A program made the translations under genes and the position numbers. From Erodium maritimum (Eukaryota; Streptophyta; Magnoliopsida; Geraniales; Geraniaceae): DNA of 64,000 nucleotides. The stretch is from the NCBI GenBank assembly GCA_963921825.1, contig OY997593.1:69052039-69116038 (forward strand), read 5' to 3'. Under the pieces are notes generated by a model. The model was not told where the DNA came from. It made no database searches and saw only the letters and a program-made list of their open reading frames with translations. This document shows positions 48,010-57,970 of this stretch, one piece after another (position 1 is the stretch's first letter; every line of letters begins with the position of its first letter).

Positions 48010-50329
48010 TTTTTGAGCGAAATGTGCAATATTATTTATCAATCATGAATATATAAATGTGCATCGAGGAACAAGCTCCTCGACCACTGAGAGAGGGTCG
48101 GAATTGATGAACAATGGTTCTCTGACCATTTTAGTACCATAACAGCCATTGACGGTGTTTTGATACCTCACGGGCAATGATAGAAGACGAGTGGAGAGAC
48201 TAGAAGACCAGAGATCTAGAGGGACCTCAACGGTAAAATGGATGGGGGGAGGCAACGCATCATACAGGGACCCCTCCCAGGTCCAGTCCCTGATGCATGG
48301 TTCACTACTCGTTCCTCTTGGCGGGGCTGCTTGCCCGCCCTGACTTGACCCTCACGAGGATCCCTGGTCGCCGACCTTTTGAGGGTACTCTGGCCAACCC
48401 CCAATCCAGCCGCTCTGGACAATGCCGCCTCCGTTGCTCCCACTTCCGCACGAGCTCCTGCATCCTAAGCGGAAAGTCGCGGCAGAACCCCTAGACGAGA
48501 GACATGAGGCTGAGGTAAAGCCATATTGGTCGATCCTTGAATCTCCAGCCGAGGAGGCGTGGGAGTCCGAGGAGCTTTGGTTAGCTTCAAAGGACCTAGC
48601 GGGGCGAAAAACGGAGGGGTTAGGTAGGCTGGCCGTCTCCCCCCAGTTTGTGGCATACCGTTTGACCTGTTTCTCCCTGTCATACTCCAAAAAGAAAGAG
48701 CCAAATCGAGGTGGCACCCGAACCGCCCACGTACAGTCCTTCAGGATATGACCTAGCCGGCCATAGTTATAGTAGAAGCTCGGAAGCTTTGAGTACGTGA
48801 GCTCCACACTGATAGGCTCCGGGAACTCAGGGAACTGGAGCACCAGCCCCTTTCTCAGGGGCCTTTCCAGGAGGTTCCATAATTGGACCGTGACGGTCCC
48901 TCCCCAACACATGCCCCTTTGGTCACATGGGACATCTACACACATCCCCAGGGTATCCCCGATAGAGACACCCGTCTCTCTCGTCCGAACCAGAGGCGGT
49001 AGTCCCCTAACATGGACCCGTAATTATACCAGGTCAAGAGCATGCACCTCCCGAGCGCACATGTCCAAGTCCTCAAGCAACATGACTCAACCATCAAAGC
49101 ACCAGGGTTCTTTACCACGAACCCACGTCCTAGACTCCTAAGACCAGAAGTAGAAGCTGAATAGTCCCGACCCTAGGTCTTTGACCACTAGCCCTTCCGC
49201 AGCCTTATCTCATGCATCTGTGGGGGCTTTGGTGACCAAAGCCGGCCTATCATCCCCCATTGTTGGCGAGCCAGTTCCGCTGATATCGTTGCCTGAGATG
49301 CCGAGACCACCACCTCAATCTCTACTTCATCGCCAAAAGAGCAGGACGAAAACCCGTCCTGCAGACCCTCCAGAGAAGACTGAAAATCCGCCTCTTTGGC
49401 AGTCCCAGACGAAGGGAATTCCTCTGTGAGGAGATGCTTCGACCGGTCTCGGGTCATCCCTTGTGGGGTAGTTAGAACCGCCGGTATGAGTGGAAAGTTG
49501 ATTGGGTTGGGGAGACACCGCCCTAGCCCCAAGGCCAGGGCCTCCGTTCTTGGAAGCTCCTCCATAGGAGCCTTTTCTTTCGTTGGATCTCTCTGTAATG
49601 CGAGAGGTCCCTTAGGGTTAGGCCCCACTTCATCAGATGTAGGGATAACCACCTGCGCCCACGTAATTTTTGGGGTGGAGCCCGATCTGGGTCAAGGCTC
49701 GGAGGGGTTGAACCCCTAGGTAGGGTCGGGGTAGCACCGAGGGTTGGCTTAGCCCTTGATTCCCCACTACCAATATCGATACACGCCCCAACCCTAGACA
49801 CCCCGATCCCATCACCAGTGATCAGCGGAGCCCTAGGTTTCCTGTCCCTATCAGTCGGAACCAGAGAAAGGTCATGATCGATTGGGGAGCCGACATGAGA
49901 GGGTGGGGGCGGAAGAGGGAGGAAAGGTCAGAAGACCATTACTTGGAGTGTAAGTCACCCCAGGGCGGTGCAAAGGCCTCCCCCTCTTCGGCTTAGGAGC
50001 CGGTACCGGAGAAACCGATCTGAAAGAGAAGCCTCATGTCGGGATCGGACCTAGTGGCAGAGGGGTCGCGGGGAGTTGAAGGGGCGGTTCAACCACGGTA
50101 GACTTGGGTTTACGACGACGATGAACCTTGTCCCTAGCCAAAGCATAGGGTCGAGAGGAAGGAAGAGGGAGGAGAGGGCCACAGGTAAGAGCGACGATTT
50201 CTGGGGCAGGAACCATGACAGTAGTGGATGCAGCGGCGGTGGAGGAGGGGGTAGAAAGCACCATAACGTAAGCTAGGGCTAGGAGAGGGTCTCAAAGGTG
50301 AGAGATAATTTGTTAATTATTTAGTTGGT
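48010..50329 (-). mobile_element. family beta ORF1-type retroposon, copy 6
   Basis: It is flanked by TTTGGTTTAGTTATTT (47994-48009 and 50330-50345). The T run at 48010-48016 is its minus-strand tail, after a TATTGCACATTTCGCTC segment. ORF1 sequence runs from 50264 to about 48240. No endonuclease or RT. Its ORF1 differs from copies 2 and 8, so it represents another subfamily. Length 2,320 bp, similar to copy 2. Confidence 0.8.
48240..50264 (-). pseudogene. ORF1 of beta copy 6 (DUF4283 and zinc knuckle)
   Basis: It starts near ATG 50264 (MVLSTPSSTAAAST...) with a proline-rich N-terminus. A DUF4283 core spread over frames near 49240-48930 follows (LDLV...LRVHVRGLPPLV, GDTLGMCVDVP). Then 48945-48352 reads VTVQLWNLLERPLRKGLVLQF, VELTYSKLPSFYYNYGRLGHILKDC, the zf-CCHC_4 region with the first two cysteines changed to tyrosine and GRLGH...C kept. 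A serine/glycine-rich tail follows. Frameshifts and stops separate the parts. Nucleic-acid binding is the family role, but the altered knuckle should not bind zinc normally. Confidence 0.7.
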
Positions 50330-50449
50330 TTTGGTTTAGTTATTTATGAGAGTCATGGGTTCGAGTCCCACTTATTGCACTTTTAATTTTATCATATATA
50401 CGCTACATACTTTATATTTATATAATACTAACATGAAGTTAACATCAAA

Positions 50450-50530
50450 TAATCTTAGTTGAGTTGGTGAAACCTCAAACCTGACTAACAGGTCTTGTGT
50501 ACAAACCATGCTCTTGTGTTTTTTTGAGTA
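50450..50530 (+). repeat. probable tRNA-derived SINE head, second copy
   Basis: A good A box TAGTTGAGTTGG (50456-50467) is followed 41 nt later by GTGTACAAACC (50497-50507), two changes away from a GTGTTCGAACC B box, and by a T-rich tail. It lies about 70 bp downstream of the split SINE. Confidence 0.5.
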
Positions 50531-50544
50531 AGACTAGAGGAGTA

Positions 50545-50735
50545 GCTTGTGGGCCTGTGCTGGACTTGGGCCTATCGGGGCGGGGCTTATCAATCCTAAC
50601 TTCGGCCCGGACTCGGTCAACTCCCTGATCCCCGACCCAGATGTGAATATACCAGATCTGAACCCGACCCGATCGGTTCGAGATCACCGGGTCCTCATCG
50701 AGGCCGGGTCAAATTTCCATCCCTAACTGTTTTGT
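50545..50735. repeat. GC-rich CCCGACCC repeat ending CATCCCTAA (hAT-like MITE fragment)
   Basis: It has the same composition and motifs as 47495-47645, but the GGATGGAAATTTGACCCGG end faces right. The two blocks may be the two ends of one element opened by later SINE and retroposon insertions, though each alone is unremarkable. Confidence 0.4.
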
Positions 50736-50899
50736 CCATTTGGTGAATTTCTTGCGTTAATTGATGATTTTTTTTGTGTATTACTTCACTTTAATTATAA
50801 TCTCCTTAGGATTTAATTGGAAAATTTTGTTTTGATATCTTTTTCTTTATTATTGTCGATCGCTTCTCACTTCACCTTCGAAGATTCTCTCCGTCTCTA

Positions 50900-52615
50900 T
50901 TATTGTCGATCTAGATGATTACCAAGTTTGTTGCATGGAGTCTATATCAGTCCAACCCCCCGTTCTACAGGTGTTGAACACCGATAAGGTACGTCCTCTC
51001 CAGCCCAACTCTGTCGTTTCCCAAACACCGATCACGTTTGGCAAACCCAGTTATATGCCACCGGTCCGGAGTATCGAACACTTCAAACCCTTCTGATACC
51101 AAAAGAAGGCCAAACGGCCGACTCTAAAACCCCTCCGACACTTACCCTCAATGACTGTGAATCCACTGCCCATTCTGGCATCGAATCCACTACGAGATCA
51201 TCGATCAGAAATGGCCTCCGATATTGTATCGATGACGATCACGACCAAATCTCCACGATCATCGCCTCCAACCCCCTCGGTTCCCATGACCACTACTCGT
51301 TTGGGAGTGTTGACGCATGCAATGCTCCCCTAGTATCCCTCCCAATCGAAGCCCAGGGAGTATCGATGAACATATCCAGGGTCAGCCTATGGTTGCACCT
51401 AAATGGAGTATGACCTCGGGGTGAGAGATATATCCCAAAAGGATAGACTAAAATTAAAGACCCATCTATTAGGCATACAACCGATGGTATTATGACCCAC
51501 CTAGACCTAGGTCGGTCTCCTATGGAAATCATTGTGGCACTTCAAGAGAGCTTTAATAGCCTCCAGATGAAGGAGAACGAGGATGAGAATATATTACTCC
51601 CTGAAAATCCCAAGAATGATCGTATCAGGGACCATACCAAATTTAACTTGGTTGGTAGAATATTCACACTACAAGAATATGATCAGAAAATCGTCAAAGA
51701 CGTCATGAGTAAGGCCTGGAATCATGAGGAATTGGTGATTAGGGACTTAGGATGGGGAACCTCAGGGTTCTACTTCACATCCCATGTGGAAAAATATCAT
51801 ATTCGACGGTTTGAACCATGGTCTATCAAGAATATACCACTCATTATCAAAGACCTCATACCAGGAGTGAACCCGAAAACCCTCCCATTATCCAAACTCC
51901 AATTATGGGCAGTGATATCAGACCTCCCATGGGATAGCCTAACTTAGGCAACAAGATGGAGGATAGACGATGCACTCGGGGGTTGTGTGGATGTCCGAAT
52001 GGATACCTCAAACATGGGTAGCAGAGGTGTACTCCGAGTGCGTTTTTGGAAGGATTTGGCTACACCACTTAGGCGCACGATCAAGGCTATCATGTATGAT
52101 CACACGACACCAATCAGGGTCCGTCTCCAATACGTCCGCCAGCCAGCCTTTTGTTTCCACTATGGATACATCGGACACCAGGTGAGCGACTACAGACGGA
52201 GGGACCCACTTCATCCGATGGGACCACTAAAGTACGATCTTTCTCTTATGGCTCCAAAAATTCCTCACATCAAGGCAAGCATTCGAAGGACTTGGTCTGA
52301 ACCCGTTCCGACCAAACATAACTCCGATAGGGATTGGAATATGCAGACCACACACACCCCTAGGACGCTCTAGGAATTGAGACCCATTGTCCCCTCGAGC
52401 TTCGCCTTCCTAGCCCTCCCAACTCCGACATTGATGAACTATCTCCCGCCTAAACCAGTGGCCCATACTTGGACCCGAATGATTGGACCCTCATCCCCCA
52501 ACCCACTCATGCCACCTTCTCTAGTCATGGATCAAACTATGCTTAAGAGGATGATCTTGATCGTTTCGAAAATAGAGAAGACCCATGAGGAAAATGGAGG
52601 ACCGTCGGCCTAGAT
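50900..52615 (+). pseudogene. ORF1 remnant (DUF4283 plus zinc knuckle), separate subfamily
   Basis: The longest piece, 51492-51947, reads LVGRIFTLQEYDQKIVKDVM, LVIRDLGWGTSGFYFTS, IKDLIPGVNPKTLPLSKLQLWAVISDLPWDSL, a DUF4283 domain. After a stop and shift, 51987-52373 continues MDVRMDTSNMG, VLRVRFWKDLATPLRRT, VRLQYVRQPAFCFHYGYIGHQVSDY. The last is a zinc knuckle whose second and final Cys have become Tyr. 50900-51490 supplies a decayed N-terminus. No RT follows. Boundaries and duplication were not found, so membership in family beta rests on domain content. Confidence 0.65.
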
Positions 52616-53465
52616 CACCCCATTTGAGGCCCCGTTAACCCGCCAAACAAGGAAAGGGACCGCTAAGTTTAGCCTGAAGAATGAACAAATTATTTTTGTG
52701 ATACAAGCCCCCAAGAAAAAGAAATTTGGATGACCCAACACCAAATACGAGGAAATATGTACTAGAGAAGGACGAGGCGAGGCCTGACAAGCAGCCTCGC
52801 CAAGGTCAATGGTGTCGCCCCACTGCATTGGAGTGTGCATGAGGATGCATACTCCACCCTGCTCTACTCGGTGGAATCCTGAAACACAGATCCTCCTCTC
52901 TCCCAGTGTTCTCCCCAACCGCCTGGGCCACATAGTTCCAAACCATTTTCTTGCACCTAGTAAGACACATGAACTCGATCAGTGATCGACTACTGTATAA
53001 GCGTCTCCCGTGTTTCTGATTCACGTGTCGTTGTTAGTGTATATTGACGTGGACTTTCCTCGGGGGAATGAAGATGGTCAGCTACTCAACCCCAAGTTTT
53101 ACCTATCATTGATGGTTAAGAAAGATTATACTTATATTGAATAACCCAAAATAAATATATTCTAACACTTACACACTCAACATTCCAACTCTTAGTAACC
53201 CAATCTTCAAATCACGGAACCCAAAAACACATCTTTTTTTTTTCTGCCACTACTACACATACTCTAAACAAAAGTTCACTATCTAGCCTAACTTTAGCAT
53301 CATCAACAATATCATAAAGGAAATTCGGTTTTGGCCATATTGTCTTAACAGAGGAATATTGAAGTTAGGAAGAATGTTCATGAGGTCACGAATCCAAATT
53401 ATGACAACGAGTAGAATAATACTAGTCATGTTAGTATTGTTTTTATTTGGTACGTTTTCAAGGTT
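52616..53465. other. unassigned spacer
   Basis: Minus-strand frames at 53024-52610 have no recognisable features. 53090-53460 is AT-rich. This could include the 3' end of the preceding retroposon, but no shared tail was seen. Confidence 0.45.
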
Positions 53466-53469
53466 TTTA

Positions 53470-55379
53470 GACACCTTCTCCTACCCCTAAAGTACCGTAT
53501 CGCCGCCACCCTACGCCTTCGTCAATGACGACCATAGTTGTGTCTGTTGTTGGCGGAGGTCTCCCTCCTATTCCTCTCCCCTCACCCCGGCCTTCTCTCC
53601 CCTTATTCTCTATGTTTTACTCGTGTTTCCGGTGAGCACGCCCTCCCCATCTGTGTATCCGGTGACCGGGTCCTACTGAAGTCCTCGCCAACTCATTGGA
53701 TCTTTGCCTTGGGTACACATTCGCTGCTTCAAGGACTCATATCTGGATGGTCTATCATGACCTGATCGGCTTGAGGTCTATTCTGACCTGGTTTTAGGCG
53801 TTCCTAGCTTCCCCCTTCGTTTGTCCCTATCTCCGGCTTCATTGGTGCTTCCTCCGTCTGCATAGTATAGGCTCTAGGCTCGGGTCTCCAAGTTCGCCTA
53901 GGTCTAGATCTAAAGCATGATCTGCCCTTGATGAATGGGTTTGCTCCAACCATTTCCTTTTGGTCGTTTCCGTTCTCCAGAGCGTGCTTGGTGGTCCTTG
54001 GATATCTAAAGCTCTCCTAGTGAGTCCTTTTTGTTCCGCCCACGCCTCCCCTGTTGCGTGACGGCTTGATGGTTGCTCTGTGATGGAGCTATGAGTTTAT
54101 CTTGCTATTGGGTTGTTGCCTCGGATAGTGTTTGTCCTCTCTTCCTTTGGCTACGTTTTGTGAACTTGGAGAAGCTCTGGTGGTTATGTTGTGTTGTGGG
54201 GCAGAGTTTGTTGCACTGGTGTGGGATCTCAACGAGGTTTTTCGAAGAAATTTGAAAAGATATTGCCCTTGCTCTTAATATCCTACCGTGGCACCTTCAG
54301 ATCCGACCTATGTGGCGGCTGATCAAGTCATTAATATTTTTGTGAGGAGTGGTGGTTGTGGTGACAACAAACTCAAGGAGTATGGTCTGGTTTTGGTGTT
54401 GGTCACAAAAGTTCACGGCTCTACTGGGATCTGTTCCATCAATGGTGCTGGCGGAGCCTCTTTTGTTTCGTCAGAGGTGACTAGATTTAGTTCTTGTCAT
54501 GGGGCGCGTTTCTTTATCAACCCAAATGTTGATTGTTGTGGAGCTAGTCTAGTCATATCTCCTGGATCATCTGGTCGCTTGGCATTTCGTTTCATACTTT
54601 GTCTTGGGACGCGTTTCTTTATCCAACCGGGTTTTGATCGTCATAGATATGGCGGTTCTTCGTGGTGTTGGTACTGAAACTCCTGCTATTTTTCTTAAGA
54701 TAATTGTCCCCACATTGTCCCTTTAGCGTTATCTTCTTGGTTTTCAATTGGTTCCTTTCACATTCGTGGTTAGGGCACGCTGGTTTAAGGTGTTGAGCGA
54801 CAACCAGTGGTTTGACCATTGTGCCTTTTAACTGTACTCTTGTAGATTCGATTTCTAGGTTCAATGTGTTCGGGTGGGTTTTACCCTTCGATCTGTCTCT
54901 ATCGTTTGTGGTGTTGGCCACCGACTTGTTAGTGTCCGCCTTCCAATCTCGGTGACTGGTTGATGGTTCTTATGAGACAGGGTGTTATAATTTCTATGCA
55001 ACCGGTTGAGATTTTTTCAGTATCATTTGATTTTAATGGTTGGAAAATCCGGGTTTTGACCTATTTTTTGTGCTTCATGGTAGGAAAATCAAGGTTTTTA
55101 GACCTAGTTTACTATTTTTTGCTTAATGTTTGTTAAATTTAGGTCTTTAGACCTTTCCAGTCTTTCAGTGTATTTCCCCTTGTTGGGATTATGGTGAGGC
55201 TAAGCTTACATGCCAACCCTCGAGTTTGTTTTCGGTATTGGTGGTTGGTTTTTTCTTGATATTTTCCTTATAGTTGGATGCGTTATTCTTTGAGATTTGT
55301 GGCTTGTAGCTAGACTTTCTTACACTCCTCTTTCATCCCAAGAGAGGTTCTAGTTTAAATTTGATTTCCCGATAAAAAA
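53470..55379 (+). mobile_element. family alpha non-coding retroposon, copy 4
   Basis: It begins with a GC-rich CGCCGCCACCC leader with GACGACC motifs, continues as a GT-rich non-coding body and ends TAGTTTAAATTTGATTTCCCGATAAAAAA at 55351-55379, the alpha tail. The stretch 55020-55160, with repeated GGTTGGAAAATC and GGTCTTTAGACC text, matches the complement of 2890-3010 in copy 1, confirming they are one family beyond the tail. No protein domain. I could not find a clear duplication. Confidence 0.65.
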
Positions 55380-56095
55380 GGGTTATCAAACTCGTGGTTT
55401 TAGGTTAACCAACGAGCATGTACCTCATAAAGTATGGAGGGTGGGTCTAACTTAAGTTTAGACGGGATTAGTGGCTTTCAATCGGCTTATCTTTATATTT
55501 AGTCTTTTTTGCTTAATGAAATTATATTATTTTTTTGTCAAAAAATAAAGAATTTTGTACTAGTAGCCCATATGAATATTTATGATCAACAACTTATCAT
55601 TCATATATTTTTTCAGAATATATTTTTATTTTATTTTTAAATTATGTGTATCAAGAAATAAAAAATCACAATTTTAATTATTGATACAACATTTTTCTAG
55701 TAAAGAAAAGTGATAATATATTAATTTATGATCACTAAGCGGTACATTGCATCACTTTGCACTAACCACTTTGCAACCAAAGACAAAGCACCAACATTCT
55801 CGCTTTCGTTACCTTTTTAGGAATAAAATGCACTAATTTCATTTGTATAATTTTTTTTTGATAATTCATTTGTATAACTAGATTCATTGTTTAATTCACA
55901 ATTATTTTAAATTAGAGGAAGTAGCTGTTAATACCAAGAACATAACCTTATCAGTTCAATAATAATAATAAAAATAAAAAGAACATAACCTTAACATGAG
56001 AGATTTTTGAGAAAACATGACAATATTACAAATAATTAAAGCATTCAGGTGGTCGCAAGACTGTTATCACCATACAAACCAAAAATCTATAATAA
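55380..56095. other. AT-rich spacer
   Basis: No gene or named repeat seen. Confidence 0.5.
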
Positions 56096-56099
56096 AACT

Positions 56100-57450
56100 A
56101 GAAATCAAGTGTTGAATAGTAAATGTTGCTAATGGGCATAGAGACGGTCGGAGAGGGAAAACTGCAGTAGCATCCAAAGACACCGATACAACATGCTCCA
56201 ACCATAAGACACTGATCGAGCAGACCAAGTGGATAGTTTATAGTGGTGGACCGATATCTCTCCCGAAAAGTCAGCGTGTGTCGTCCTCCCTTTACTGATA
56301 AATGTAGGGCTCTTAAACGCGGGATTGCTGACCCCAAACTGGGAGGGGAGAATCTTGTCGACTATTGGCAGAACTGTTGCCACCATTCTGCCAGGGAGAT
56401 GGTGCAGTCGACCAACCCCTCCCTGGGCCTCCAAAGATTCATTCCTGGAGGCGAGGGTGCTTGAAGCCCGCCGCCGCTACTTGTGATGCCCCATCGGATG
56501 CCGACGAACCCTCATCCTCCTCAAGTTCCTCGTCCCTCTCCAGCCTTTTCTTCCCTGATAACGACGGTGAAGGATCCATAGGCAACCATCCTACCGGTAC
56601 CTCCTCGTGACAACATGTCGGTCCCTTGTACTTCTCTCTTTCCTGATTCTGAGGGGGCGTTTGTGGTCTAGTTGGTTTGGGTGCCACTCCCCCAAAACCT
56701 CCCATATACGTCCAATTCGTCCCCAGAGTAGCCTTCCCATGTTTCGCTTTCTCCAATGCGGATCTCGGATCCGCTGGTGCCCTCAACGATGGTCCCCTAA
56801 CCCCTCCGGCCACCTGACAGGCCGGGAATAATGGCCCGCACAAAAACAGCCATAACAGTGGTCCGGGAGGTGTTCATAAGACAGAAAAAGAAGGGTTCGT
56901 ACCTGTGATTCTGATAATCGAAACCATATTTGACTCTGCAAGGGAACCCTAATGTTTGCCCTAATCCTGATCTTCATGAAATCCCCCCAGCAAAGCCCCG
57001 ACTTATCCACGTCCACCCCCTGGCAGACACCCAAAGCGTTCCCCACTCTGAACCCCACGTCCCTAGTCCACGCGCCCACCGGAAAGTTGGAGACTCGTGC
57101 CCATACGGAAAAGTGATGGAACTCGAGATCCCTGGCCTGCAAACGAGTCCCAGAAAGACCACGGTTCCCCCCAACAGAACCCTCTCCCTTTCCTTTGCTG
57201 TCTTGAAGAAGAATGCGACCAAGCCCCCCTCCAACGGATTCACCTCGACCTTCATACCTCACAGATCCTCCATCCGAGCTACTACGGACTTCCAGAAGAC
57301 CTTCTTGGATGTCAGCATCTTAGCTGCCAACGCAAACCGATACTGGGCTCCGTGACATGTGATCTTCTGTACTGGCACCACAACCTCCTTGATTCTCATT
57401 GAGGCCAGCCGTGACCCCAGGTCCCCAACTCGCTCCCCCGAACCACGCAA
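56100..57450 (-). mobile_element. family beta retroposon, copy 8, 5'-truncated
   Basis: On the minus strand it starts inside ORF1, before DUF4283 (57450), and runs through the knuckle, the acidic tail and the conserved 3' module (box at 56271-56290 on the complement, TGCTACTGCAG core near 56165-56195) to about 56100. Its sequence is closest to copy 2 (20465-22877): the VFWKSVVARMED and ALEKAKHGKAT segments are shared. A long N-terminal half is missing, a typical LINE-type 5' truncation. I could not resolve a target duplication. Confidence 0.7.
56439..57450 (-). pseudogene. ORF1 remnant of beta copy 8
   Basis: Three overlapping frames carry the protein: 57450-57259 (MRIKEVVVPVQKI...VFWKSVVARMEDL), 57255-56974 (GGLVAFFFKTAKERERVLL) and 57262-56783 (FSVWARVSNFPVGAWTRDVG, GNALGVCQGVDVD, MKIRIRANIRVPL, then YEHLPDHCYGCFCAGH). 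The last frame continues after a shift into the ALEKAKHGKAT and DEELEEDEG tail. DUF4283 is followed by a zinc knuckle in which the spacing is altered as in copy 2. Two frameshifts show it is inactive. Confidence 0.75.
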
Positions 57451-57454
57451 ATAG

Positions 57455-57970
57455 ACAAAATTTCATCAAAATATATAATTAGTTGAGAAAATCAATAAAA
57501 CTAAATAATAAAGAAAAAACAGCTCACAGCAACAAACAAAACCCAAAAATAGAATTTCCGAGTCTGAATGTCAAAAAAGCAAGACTGAGCTTACGATAGC
57601 TGTTCCTTTTTTTCCGATTATTTATTTATTTACTTATTTTTTAATATTCTCTCTCTCTCAATCTTCTTCTTCTGTAGAAGAAAAAGGCCAAAAACGGAAG
57701 CCACCTGTTCTTCTTCAACAACACCACCTCCACCTCTCTCTGCTCTGCAGGAGTTGGGTTTTATTCTCTTTTTCTCTGATCAACAACCCTAAAGCTCTCA
57801 CCTTTATCACCCACTCATCCATTTCCCTGCTTTAATTCACCCATCCATCACTCTCACACAGCTCTGGGACCTCCATTTCCAAATGGGTCTCTCCTGATAT
57901 GGTGTTTGGTTCGAGAATCTAATCGGGGGTACTGAGAAGAAGCTGCTGTTGAGGGGTTTTGTTGATTTCC
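57455..57970 (+). promoter_or_regulatory. upstream region and 5' UTR of the CID gene
   Basis: This is the 0.5 kb between the retroposon and the start codon. A CT microsatellite (57649-57659) and pyrimidine-rich stretches follow an AT-rich block (57615-57650), the usual look of a plant core promoter and 5' UTR Y-patch. No single TATA box is decisive. Part of 57690-57970 is probably transcribed leader. Confidence 0.4.

Larger units (their letters stand above)
47970..50380 (+). mobile_element. tRNA-derived SINE or tRNA relic, split by beta copy 6
   Basis: A perfect A box TAGCTGAGTTGG (47979-47990) is on the left of the insertion and a perfect B box GGTTCGAGTCC (50358-50368) on the right. Removing 48010-50329 and one copy of the 16-bp duplication brings the boxes to 43 nt apart, which is the spacing found in tRNAs. 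The sequence around the B box can form a 4-bp T stem (TGGG/CCCA). Other tRNA arms are not convincing, so a SINE head is more likely than a tRNA gene. Confidence 0.65.

Noticed and set aside
47979..50368. Functional tRNA gene
   Set aside because: A and B boxes are separated by a 2.3-kb insertion, and acceptor and anticodon stems do not form convincingly. Called a SINE head or relic instead.
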